Source: Rubrivivax gelatinosus (GTDB taxonomy: Bacteria; Pseudomonadota; Gammaproteobacteria; Burkholderiales; Burkholderiaceae_C). Taken from it: a stretch of DNA of 45,649 nt. Shown one piece after another: positions 7,098 to 14,073 of the stretch. The first letter of the stretch is position 1; each line of letters starts with the position of its first letter. Where the stretch lies: contig NZ_SLXD01000021.1 in NCBI RefSeq assembly GCF_004340905.1, positions 1 to 45,649 of the forward strand, written 5' to 3'. The position numbers were made by a program, and so were the translations under genes. A model generated the notes under the pieces. The model worked only from the letters and a program-made list of their open reading frames with translations, did not search any database and was not told the origin of the DNA.

Positions 7098-8846
7098 GTG
7101 TTCCCGCCGCTCGGCCGCCTGGGTCACCACCGGCTGGCCGACGGCCGATCGGCCTTCCGCGTCTTCGCGCCGGAAAAGCTGGCGCTGCGCATCGTCTTCG
7201 ACGACGGCCGCACGCCGCTGGTGCTGTCCGGCGACGCGCTGGGCTACTGGAGCGCGGCCACCGAGGCGCTGCCGGCGGGCACCCGCTACCGCGTCGAGGT
7301 CGACGGCGCCGCCTGGCCCGACCCGGCCTCGCGCCGCCAGCCCGAGGGCGTGCACGGGCCGTCCGAGGTCGTCGACATCGCACCGGCGGCCAGCCCCGGC
7401 TGGCGCGGCGTCGAGATCGACGACGCGGTGATCTACGAGCTGCACGTCGGCACGTTCACGCCCGAGGGCTCGCTGGCCGCCGCGACGCAGCGCCTGGGCC
7501 ATCTCGCCGCGCTGGGCGTCAACGCCGTCGAGCTGATGCCGCTAGCGGCCTTCCCCGGCGAACGCAACTGGGGCTACGACGGCGTGCAGCCGTTCGCGCT
7601 GCACGCGGCCTACGGCGCCTGGGCCGAGTTGAAGCGCTTCATCGAGCAGGCGCACACGCTGGGCATCGCGGTGCTGCTGGACGTCGTCTACAACCACTTC
7701 GGCCCCGAAGGCAACTACACGGGTCAGTTCGCGCCTTACACGCGCGCCGCCGCCACGCCCTGGGGCGCGGCGATCAACTTCGACGGCGAGTACGCCTACG
7801 GCGTGCGCGAGTACTTCGCCGAGAACCTGCGTTTCTGGGTCGAGGACGTCGGCTTCGACGGCGTGCGGCTGGACGCGGCCTCGGAGATCCACGACAACAG
7901 CCCGGTGCCCATCGTGCGCGAGCTGAGCGAGCTGGCGCGCGAGATCGGCCGGCGCCAGCACCGCACCGTGCTGACCATCGCCGAACACCTGCGCAACAAC
8001 GCGCGAGTCACCGCCGCCGACGGCCTGGGCTGCGACACGCAGTGGAACGACGACCTGAACCACGCGCTGGTGGCCTGGCTCAGCGGCGAGCGCTGGCGCC
8101 ACTACGCGAACTTCGGCCGCTTCGAGGACGTGGTCAGGGCGCTGGCAAGCGGCTGGGTGCTCGACGGCACGCGGCTGGACCGCTTTCGCCGCCACTTCAC
8201 CGGCAGCGACCCGGCGACGACGCTGCCGCACGAACACGTCGTGCACGTGCAGAACCACGACCAGGTCGGCAACCGCCCCGGCGGCGAGCGCCTGGCGGCG
8301 CTGCTCGGCCCCGAGCGCGCGCTGCTGGCCGCGGTGGCGATGTTCGCCAGCCCCTTCGTCCCGATGCTGTTCATGGGCGAGGAATGGGGCGAGACCACGC
8401 CCTTCCTGTTCTTCGAGGACTTCGGCGAACGCCGGGTCGTGCGCGGCGTGCGCGCCGGGCGCCGGGCCGAGAACGGCTTCGTGCCGGGTTTCGACCCGCC
8501 GGACCCGCATGCCCGCTCGACCTTCCTCGCTTCCAAGCTGCGCTGGGACCGCGCCGCGACAGCCCAGGGCCGTTTCATGCTGGAGCGTTACCGCAGGCTG
8601 ATCGACCTGAAGCGTGCCGGCGATCTGGGCCCGCGTGAACGCGGCGTGGTGCAGGTCGACGGCGACGCGGCGGCGAAGCTCGTGCGCCTGGCCGCGCCGC
8701 GCACGCTGACCTGGCTGAACCTGGGGCCCGACGAGCAGGACGTGGCGGCGCCCGGGGGCTGGGACGAGGTGCTGTGCACCGTGCCGTCACGCCCGCCGGG
8801 CCGCCTGCCCGGCTTCTCGGCCGTCGTCTGGCGCGCGCCCGGCTGA
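7098..8846 (+). CDS. treZ: Malto-oligosyltrehalose trehalohydrolase
   Basis: This 582-residue GH13 enzyme releases trehalose from the reducing end of maltooligosyl-trehalose. It starts at a GTG at 7098, only 11 nt after malQ, giving VFPPLGRLGHHRLADGRSAFRVFAP, an early E-set (CBM48-like) domain. The TIM-barrel motifs follow: YELHVGTFTPEGS, ELMPLAAFPGERNWGYDGV, LDVVYNHFGPEGNY, FDGVRLDAASEIHD (nucleophile Asp), TIAEHLRNN (acid/base Glu) and VHVQNHDQVGNRPGG. TreZ normally acts with the synthase TreY. No treY is in this window, so it must lie elsewhere or the pathway is incomplete. The gene is followed within 80 nt by a truncated recQ-like fragment. Confidence 0.93.
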   Translation: MFPPLGRLGHHRLADGRSAFRVFAPEKLALRIVFDDGRTPLVLSGDALGYWSAATEALPAGTRYRVEVDGAAWPDPASRRQPEGVHGPSEVVDIAPAASPGWRGVEIDDAVIYELHVGTFTPEGSLAAATQRLGHLAALGVNAVELMPLAAFPGERNWGYDGVQPFALHAAYGAWAELKRFIEQAHTLGIAVLLDVVYNHFGPEGNYTGQFAPYTRAAATPWGAAINFDGEYAYGVREYFAENLRFWVEDVGFDGVRLDAASEIHDNSPVPIVRELSELAREIGRRQHRTVLTIAEHLRNNARVTAADGLGCDTQWNDDLNHALVAWLSGERWRHYANFGRFEDVVRALASGWVLDGTRLDRFRRHFTGSDPATTLPHEHVVHVQNHDQVGNRPGGERLAALLGPERALLAAVAMFASPFVPMLFMGEEWGETTPFLFFEDFGERRVVRGVRAGRRAENGFVPGFDPPDPHARSTFLASKLRWDRAATAQGRFMLERYRRLIDLKRAGDLGPRERGVVQVDGDAAAKLVRLAAPRTLTWLNLGPDEQDVAAPGGWDEVLCTVPSRPPGRLPGFSAVVWRAPG

Positions 8847-8925
8847 CGCCGGCGGAGGTCGAGCAGCGCCTCGAAACGGCGCGCGGGCCGGCGGGGAACG
8901 CCGCTTGCCGACGGCGCCGCCGTCC

Positions 8926-9057
8926 ATGCCCGCCACGCCACGACGCCCTGCGCCCGCCCGCCGCATCGAACTCGCGCTGCGCCGCAGCTTCGGCCTGGAC
9001 CGCCTGCGCGAGGGCCAGCACGAGCTGATCGCACGCGTGCACGCCGGCCGCGGCCGC
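8926..9057 (+). pseudogene. 5' fragment of a recQ-like DNA helicase gene
   Basis: An ATG at 8926 opens a frame whose first roughly 42 residues read MPATPRRPAPARRIELALRR and then SFGLDRLREGQHELIARVHAGR. The second part matches the start of RecQ helicases: a helix, the FG-x3-[FL]R-x-GQ motif 0, a short helix and the GR that precedes motif I. Where RecQ would continue with the MPTGxGKS Walker A motif, the sequence instead runs antisense into the 3' end of the convergent subtilase gene, whose stop codon is at 9058-9060. The frame stays open but only as antisense of the protease. The gene therefore lost everything after its first tens of codons at a junction within about 10 bp of 9050. It is interpreted as a remnant created by the event that placed the protease here. 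Confidence 0.6.
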
Positions 9058-12042
9058 TCAGCTGACGACCAGCGTCAGCGGCACGAACTGCGCCGCGCCC
9101 TTGCTGTCGGTGACGACGGCCCTGAACACGTAGGTGCCGCGCACCGGCCGGCTCCAGCGCATCAGCCCGCCCGAGTCGATGCCCAGCCCGCGCGGCAGCG
9201 TGCCGGAGAGCTTGTAGACCAGCTTGTCGCCGTCGGGATCGCTGGCCTGCACCCGGCCCGACCAGGCGACGCCGGCGCGCGCGGTGTAGCGCGCCACGGC
9301 CACCGACGGCGCCATGTTGTCGGTGGTCACCAGCAGCGTCAGCGTCACGTTGGCGGCGGCGTCGACGGTGTCGGCCACACGCAGCGCCAGGTTGTAGCTG
9401 CCGCGCAGCGGCTGGGCCCAGCTCATCAGGCCGTTGGCGTCGACCGTCAGGCCCGCGGGCGCGCCGGCACCCAGCGTGTAGCTCAGCGTGTCGCCGTCGG
9501 CGTCGGCCGCCAGCACCTGGCCGGTCCAGGCCGCGCCGGCGACCGCGGCGTAGCTGCGCACGGTGACGGTCGGCGCGTGGTTCGGGTCGGTCACGGCCAG
9601 CGTCATCTTCACCGTCGTGGCGCCGCCCCAGCCATCGCTGACACGCACCGGGATCGTGAAGCGGCCGCCGCGCGGCGAAGCCCAGGACATCGCGCCGGTG
9701 CTGCCGAGCGTGAAGCCCGACGGCACCGCGCCGGCCAGCGCGTAGCTCAGGGTGTCGCGGTCGGCGTCGCTGGCCTGCAGCTGCGCGCTCCAGGCCACGC
9801 GTGCCGTGGCCGCGTAGCTGCGCGCGGCCAGCGTCGGCGCACGGTTGGCCGCACCGACCGTCAGCACATAGCTGCCGGCGCCGCTGCCGCCGAGGTTGGA
9901 GGCCGTCACCGTGATGGTGTAGCGCCCGGCCACCGGCGAGGGCCAGGACAGCAGGCCGGCGCTGGAGATCGTCATGCCGCGCGGCTGGCCCGCGAGCGCG
10001 TAGCGCATCGCCAGGCCGCTGGGACCGGTGACGCCGGTGGCACCCTTGAAGGCGGTGCGTGCGCGAGCCGTGAAGCTGCCCCCGGGCACGGTGGGGGCCT
10101 GCGGTGCAGCGCCGATCGTCAGCACGAGATCGCTGACGGTCTGCTGGCCATAGGGGTCGCGGGCGCCGATCTTCAGCGTGTGTTCGCCCTCGACCGGCGT
10201 GGCCCAGGCGAGCGCTCCGCCGGCCGTCAGGGTCAGACCGTCGGGGCCCGACAGCAGCGCGTAGGCCAGCGTGTCGCCATCACCGTCGCGCGCGGCGAGG
10301 GCGGCCTGGTAGGCGACGCCGGCGTAGCCCGCGGCCAGCGGCCCCGTCAGCGCCTCGGGCGCGCTGTTGACGCGCAGCGTGACGGTGTTGCGCGCCACCA
10401 GGCCGGCCGCGTCGGTCAGGCTGGCCGAGAACGTCAGCAACCCGGGCGTCGCCGGTGCGGTGAAGCCCAGCGTGTCGGCATCGGTGCCGGTCAGTTGCGA
10501 GACGCTGCTGCCGCTGGTCTGCTTCCAGGCGAAGCGGTAGCTGCCTTCGGTCGAGGCCGAGGCGCGCAGCGACACCGCGCCGCCGCGCGGCACGAGGTCG
10601 GCCGGCGTGGAGCCCGAGCTGGCACTCGTCACGCCCGAAACCGGGGCGATCGTCACCAGCGGCGCCGCCAGCGTCCACAGCGCGCCGGCAGCGTCGAGCA
10701 GGCCTGCGCCGCAGCGCCCGGCGGTACGGCAGAAGCTGCCCGACGGGAACGGCCGCACGCCCGACAGCAGCGCCGAGCGCACCTGCGCCGGCGTCAGCGA
10801 CGGCGAGTAGGCCAGCAGCAACGCAGCGGCCGCCGCGACGTGCGGCGTCGCCGCCGAGGTGCCGCTGAAATAACGCGCCGGGGCATAGCCGGCGAAGCTG
10901 TTGCTGCCGTTGACCCCCGAGGCCATCGTCGCGGTCGTGTCGCAGCCGGCCGTGGCCTGGCGGCAGGAGCCGCCGCCCGGCGCGGTGATCGCCACCTGCG
11001 ACGAGTAGTTGGAGTAGCTCGCCAGGTCGCCGGTGGCGGTGCCGGCGCCGACGGCGATGACGCCGCTGCAGTTGGCCGGCGCGCTGATCGTCGAGGCGCC
11101 TTCGTTGCCGGCCGCGGCGACGACGACGATGCCGGCCGCGTTGGCGAGCGTGATCGCCTCCTGCATGTAGCCGGGGCAGCTGGTGCTGCCGCCCAGGCTC
11201 AGGTTGATGACCTGGGGCCGCACCGACGGCGCCGGGATGCCGCCGAAGCTGCGCCCGGCCAGCCAGGCGATGGCGTCGGCGGTGTCCGAGAGCCAGCCGC
11301 CGCACTTGCCCAGCACCCTCACCTGCTGGATGCGGGCGCCCGGCGCGGCACCGGCGATGCCGTAGCCGTTGTCGGCGATGGCCGCGATCTGCGACGCCAC
11401 GGCGGTGCCGTGCCAGCTGCTGACGCTGCCGCGGCTGGCGCAGGCGTCACCCGGGTCGGTGGGATCGGCGTCGCGGCCGCCGCCGTCGGCGGCGATGGTG
11501 GTGTCGGAGACGAAATCGTGGCCGGCGAACTGGCGCGACTCGAGGTCCGGGTGCGCGGTCATGCCGGTGTCCAGGACGGCGACGACGGTGTCGGCGCCGG
11601 TGGAGTACGGCCACGCGGCCGCGAAGTTGCCCGCACCGGCCTTGGCCGAGGGCGTGCCCAGCGCCCATTGCATCGCGAAGTAAGGGTCGTTCGTGCTCGC
11701 GGCCACGCGCACGTCGGGTTCGGCCGACAGCACCGCCGGGTCCTGCGCCATCTTCAGCGCCAGCGCGCGCAGCCCCTGGGCGTCGACGGCGACGCGCGTC
11801 TCGTAGACGGCGGCGCGCGTGCCCGCCGTGCGCAGCGTCTTCAGCCGCACGCCGGCACGCCGGGCCATCAGGGTGGCGCGCTGCGACATCGTCGCGGCCA
11901 CGGCCTGGGCCGACAGCCCGCCCGTCGTGCCGTTCTTGTAGCGCACGACGATGCGCCCGACGTCCTGGGTCTGAGCCCAGGCGCCGCCGGACGTCGCGGC
12001 CAGCGTCAGCACCGCGGCGCGAAGGAAATGGGTGGCATGCAT
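9058..12042 (-). CDS. Secreted subtilisin-like serine protease (S8) with repeated Ig-like domains
   Basis: This 994-residue preproprotease starts at the ATG at 12042 (MHATHFLRAAVLTLAATSGG), a Sec signal peptide cleaved after about residue 23. A propeptide-like region runs to about residue 115. The S8 catalytic domain (about 120-420) carries the triad: Asp158 in AVLDTGM, His211 in SSWHGTAVAS and Ser396 in FSGTSAATPHVAAAA, with the oxyanion Asn in AAAGNEG. The C-terminal half contains one PKD-like segment and about five repeats of roughly 90 residues, each with a DxDxDxLxY-like element, a GLxxxxxGxLxWxxPxxG motif and a terminal beta strand. These are putative Ig/cadherin-like modules. No PEP-CTERM or transmembrane anchor is visible. 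The leader contains a GEMM-I riboswitch, so production is probably tied to cyclic dinucleotide level. The gene ends exactly at the broken recQ fragment. Confidence 0.92.
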   Translation of the reverse strand: MHATHFLRAAVLTLAATSGGAWAQTQDVGRIVVRYKNGTTGGLSAQAVAATMSQRATLMARRAGVRLKTLRTAGTRAAVYETRVAVDAQGLRALALKMAQDPAVLSAEPDVRVAASTNDPYFAMQWALGTPSAKAGAGNFAAAWPYSTGADTVVAVLDTGMTAHPDLESRQFAGHDFVSDTTIAADGGGRDADPTDPGDACASRGSVSSWHGTAVASQIAAIADNGYGIAGAAPGARIQQVRVLGKCGGWLSDTADAIAWLAGRSFGGIPAPSVRPQVINLSLGGSTSCPGYMQEAITLANAAGIVVVAAAGNEGASTISAPANCSGVIAVGAGTATGDLASYSNYSSQVAITAPGGGSCRQATAGCDTTATMASGVNGSNSFAGYAPARYFSGTSAATPHVAAAAALLLAYSPSLTPAQVRSALLSGVRPFPSGSFCRTAGRCGAGLLDAAGALWTLAAPLVTIAPVSGVTSASSGSTPADLVPRGGAVSLRASASTEGSYRFAWKQTSGSSVSQLTGTDADTLGFTAPATPGLLTFSASLTDAAGLVARNTVTLRVNSAPEALTGPLAAGYAGVAYQAALAARDGDGDTLAYALLSGPDGLTLTAGGALAWATPVEGEHTLKIGARDPYGQQTVSDLVLTIGAAPQAPTVPGGSFTARARTAFKGATGVTGPSGLAMRYALAGQPRGMTISSAGLLSWPSPVAGRYTITVTASNLGGSGAGSYVLTVGAANRAPTLAARSYAATARVAWSAQLQASDADRDTLSYALAGAVPSGFTLGSTGAMSWASPRGGRFTIPVRVSDGWGGATTVKMTLAVTDPNHAPTVTVRSYAAVAGAAWTGQVLAADADGDTLSYTLGAGAPAGLTVDANGLMSWAQPLRGSYNLALRVADTVDAAANVTLTLLVTTDNMAPSVAVARYTARAGVAWSGRVQASDPDGDKLVYKLSGTLPRGLGIDSGGLMRWSRPVRGTYVFRAVVTDSKGAAQFVPLTLVVS

Positions 12043-12067
12043 CGGCCGCGACTCTTCTCGTTCGGGA

Positions 12068-12105
12068 CACAAACCACGGCCGGACGCCCGGGCGACGGCC
12101 CGTGG
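12068..12105 (-). terminator. Candidate riboswitch-controlled terminator hairpin
   Basis: On the minus strand, CCACGG (12105-12100) can pair with CCGTGG (12079-12074). The stem extends by CCG/CGG across one bulged G. The hairpin is followed by TTTGTGT. It lies directly 3' of the riboswitch P1 stem and 26 nt or more before the protease ATG, a usual place for an expression platform. The uridine tract is short, so termination efficiency is unclear and translational control is an alternative. Confidence 0.4.
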
Positions 12106-12106
12106 C

Positions 12107-12191
12107 GGCGGCCCCGCTGGCCTAGGCGTCGCCGCCCGTAGCCCGGAAGCTTTGCGTCCCCGGCTTTCGCCGGGTTTGCCCATCGGCCGCC
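12107..12191 (-). ncRNA. GEMM-I (cyclic di-GMP-I type) riboswitch aptamer
   Basis: Read on the minus strand, 12191 to 12107 fits the GEMM-I aptamer consensus closely. The 5' P1 strand GGCGGCC pairs with GGCCGCC at 12113-12107. Inside are the invariant GGGCAAACC, a P2 stem CCGGC-GAAA-GCCGG with its GNRA tetraloop, the invariant GACGCAAAGC, then TCCGGGCTA, a P3 hairpin, and CCTAGGCCAGCGGGG closing to P1. The tetraloop and its expected receptor-side elements are intact. It lies 65 nt upstream of the secreted subtilase ATG. Known members bind c-di-GMP, and a subset with A in place of G before GGCAAACC binds 3',3'-cGAMP. Here that base is G, which favours c-di-GMP. The ligand is inferred from family knowledge. 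Confidence 0.85.
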
Positions 12192-12202
12192 TTGCGGCGG
12201 CC
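12185..12202 (-). promoter_or_regulatory. Anti-P1 hairpin overlapping the riboswitch
   Basis: Immediately upstream of the aptamer the RNA can form GGCCGCC-GCAA-GGCGGCC, a perfect 7-bp stem with a GNRA loop. Its 3' arm is the same GGCGGCC that forms the 5' strand of aptamer P1. The two structures are mutually exclusive, so this hairpin is a possible ligand-free alternative fold. The base pairing is seen directly; the switching role is inferred. Confidence 0.5.
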
Positions 12203-12345
12203 GGCTCGCGGCCGAACAAACGCCCGGCCGACGCCCCGAGTGTCCCCGGGCGACGTCGCAACGGGAAGCGGTTGGTAACAGTCGCGACAAAAGAGCGCGA
12301 AATACGGCGCACTTCCGGCGATCGCGGCGGGCGCCGCGTGCCGCT

Positions 12346-12906
12346 TCAGGCGTCGGCCTGCTGTTGGACCCAGGCGACGAAGGCGTCGAGCCAGCCCTGC
12401 ACGAGGCGCCGCGTCGCGTCGTCGGCGATGCCGCCGTCGGCGGCGAAAAAGCCGTCCCGGGCCTGAAGGTAGACCTCGGGCTGGGCCAGCGTGGGCATCG
12501 CCAGGCTGGCCAGCACCGAGCGCAGGTGCTGCTGCGCCAGCGCGGTGCCGAGGGCGCCCGGCGAGATGCCGAGCACGCCGGCGGGCTTGCCGCTCCAGAC
12601 GCCCCGGCCATAGGGCCGGGAGCCGTGGTCGAGCGCGTTCTTCAGCACGCCCGGGATCGAACGGTTGTACTCGGGGGTGACGAAGATGACCCCGCGGCAG
12701 CCGGCGATGCGCTCCTTGAAGCGCCGCACCGGCTCGGCCGGCGAGCCGTCGTCGTCCTGGTCGTAGAGCGGCAGCTCGCGGATCTCGACGATCTCCAGCG
12801 CCCAGCCGTCGGGCGCCATCGACGCGAGTGCCTGCGCCAGGCGGCGGTTGAACGAGTCGCGTCGCAGGCTGCCGACGACGACGCCGATGCGTTGGGCTGC
12901 GGGCAC
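12346..12906 (-). CDS. NAD(P)H-dependent FMN reductase / quinone reductase
   Basis: This 186-residue flavodoxin-fold protein belongs to the NADPH-dependent FMN reductase family (ChrR/YieF/AzoR-like). It starts at a GTG at 12906 preceded by GGAG. The phosphate-binding loop GVVVGSLRRDSFNRRLA is at the N-terminus, followed by the family region VIFVTPEYNRSIPGVLKNALDHGSRP, which contacts the flavin ring, and the GKPAGVLGISPGALGT segment. Such enzymes reduce quinones, chromate or free flavin in the cytoplasm and protect against redox cycling. The true substrate is not predictable. It starts 13 nt after the MscS gene stop on the same strand, so the two are probably co-transcribed. It ends about 150 nt upstream of the riboswitch leader. 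Confidence 0.88.
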   Translation of the reverse strand: MPAAQRIGVVVGSLRRDSFNRRLAQALASMAPDGWALEIVEIRELPLYDQDDDGSPAEPVRRFKERIAGCRGVIFVTPEYNRSIPGVLKNALDHGSRPYGRGVWSGKPAGVLGISPGALGTALAQQHLRSVLASLAMPTLAQPEVYLQARDGFFAADGGIADDATRRLVQGWLDAFVAWVQQQADA

Positions 12907-12918
12907 GGGCAGGCTCCT

Positions 12919-13845
12919 TCAGGCGTTGGCGGCGTCGGGCACCCGCTGGCGGCGGATGCCCAGCGGCAGCGCCGGAGCGCGGCCGTCCTTGTCGGCACCG
13001 GCGTAAACCGTCAGGTGCGGGTACGGGATCTCGATGCCGCGCTCATCGAAGGCGCGCTTGAGACGACGCAGGAACTCGCGCCGCACGTCCCACTGTGCCA
13101 GCGGCGCGACCTTGAAACGCGCCCGCACCGTGACCGCGCTCTCGTCCCAGCGCTCGACGCCGGCGATCTCGATCTCCTGCAGGATGCGCGGCGCGAAACG
13201 CTCGTCGGCGCGCAGATCCTCGGCGACCTCGCGCACGACGGCGTAGACCTCGTCGAGGTTCTCGCGGTAGGCGATGCGCAGGTCGACGACCGAGAACGCG
13301 AACTGCCGCCCGCGGTTGGTCACCGTCGTGATCAGGCTGTTGGGCACGTAGTGCACGTTGCCGTCGTAGTCGCGCAGGCGCACGTGGCGCAGCGTGATGT
13401 CTTCGACCAGGCCGCCGATGCCGGCAACCTCGACGACGTCGCCGGTGCGGATCTGGTCCTCGAAGAGGATGAAGAAGCCGGTGAAGTAGTCCTTGACCAG
13501 CGACTGCGCCCCGAAACCGACCGCGATGCCGACGACGCCGGCCGCGCCGAGCACCGGCGCCAGCGAGATGCCGACCTCGGCCAGCACCGTCATCACCGCC
13601 AGCGCGCCGACGACGATGCCGATCAGGTAGCGCGCGACGCGGTTGATGGTCTCGGCACGGCGCACCGCGTCGCCTTCGAGGCGCTGGCTGAAGCGCACGT
13701 TCATCGCGCGCACCAGGCGCTGCAGCACCTTGGCCAGCACCCAGGCGGCGATCACGATCAGCACGATGCGCAGACCCGAACGCAGCGGCTCGCTCCAGCG
13801 TCCGAAGTCCGGGTCGGTCAGCGCCGTGGTCCACGATAGATCCAA
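12919..13845 (-). CDS. Small-conductance mechanosensitive channel, MscS family
   Basis: This 308-residue inner-membrane protein is an MscS-type channel that would open under membrane tension and release osmolytes. The start is a TTG at 13845 preceded by GGAGG at 7-nt spacing; the nearby ATG is out of frame, and the much longer open frame upstream has no family similarity. Three membrane segments are visible: SGLRIVLIVIAAWVLAKVL, VARYLIGIVVGALAVMTVL, and the pore helix LGAAGVVGIAVGFGAQSLVKDYFTGFF with its Gly/Ala-rich packing face. The cytoplasmic beta domain follows (GDVVEVAGIGGLVEDITLRHVRLRDYDGNVHYVPNS), then the C-terminal alpha/beta domain. Length is typical of E. coli-like MscS. It is divergent from tamA. 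Confidence 0.92.
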   Translation of the reverse strand: MDLSWTTALTDPDFGRWSEPLRSGLRIVLIVIAAWVLAKVLQRLVRAMNVRFSQRLEGDAVRRAETINRVARYLIGIVVGALAVMTVLAEVGISLAPVLGAAGVVGIAVGFGAQSLVKDYFTGFFILFEDQIRTGDVVEVAGIGGLVEDITLRHVRLRDYDGNVHYVPNSLITTVTNRGRQFAFSVVDLRIAYRENLDEVYAVVREVAEDLRADERFAPRILQEIEIAGVERWDESAVTVRARFKVAPLAQWDVRREFLRRLKRAFDERGIEIPYPHLTVYAGADKDGRAPALPLGIRRQRVPDAANA

Positions 13846-13933
13846 AGTCTCATCCTCCAGGCAGCGCCCGCCGGTGAGCGGGCATGCGGGGCACTCTACG
13901 GGCAAGCCCAAAACCCCCACCACACGGGCGGGC

Positions 13934-13981
13934 GGCTGGCAACGGCAAGTCCCGCGCCTGCAGGCGACGCACTTGCCAGCC
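13934..13981. repeat. Inverted repeat in the mscS-tamA intergenic region
   Basis: GGCTGGCAA at 13934-13942 is the exact reverse complement of TTGCCAGCC at 13973-13981, with 30 nt between. It lies in the 228-bp region between the divergent mscS and tamA starts. It could form a cruciform or a leader hairpin before tamA, or be an operator. No other promoter element in this region is convincing. Confidence 0.5.
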
Positions 13982-14073
13982 GGCCCCGGTCGATGAAAGC
14001 ATTGCGTGATGCCCTCGTTGTCCCGCCCGGCGCCCCCCGCCTGCCAACCCGCACGCCCCCGGAGCCGCGCCTG

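Noticed and set aside
8905..12141. 1078-codon plus-strand open frame
   Set aside because: Only its first about 42 residues resemble a real protein (RecQ start). The rest is antisense to the subtilase and low-complexity Arg/Gly/Ala.
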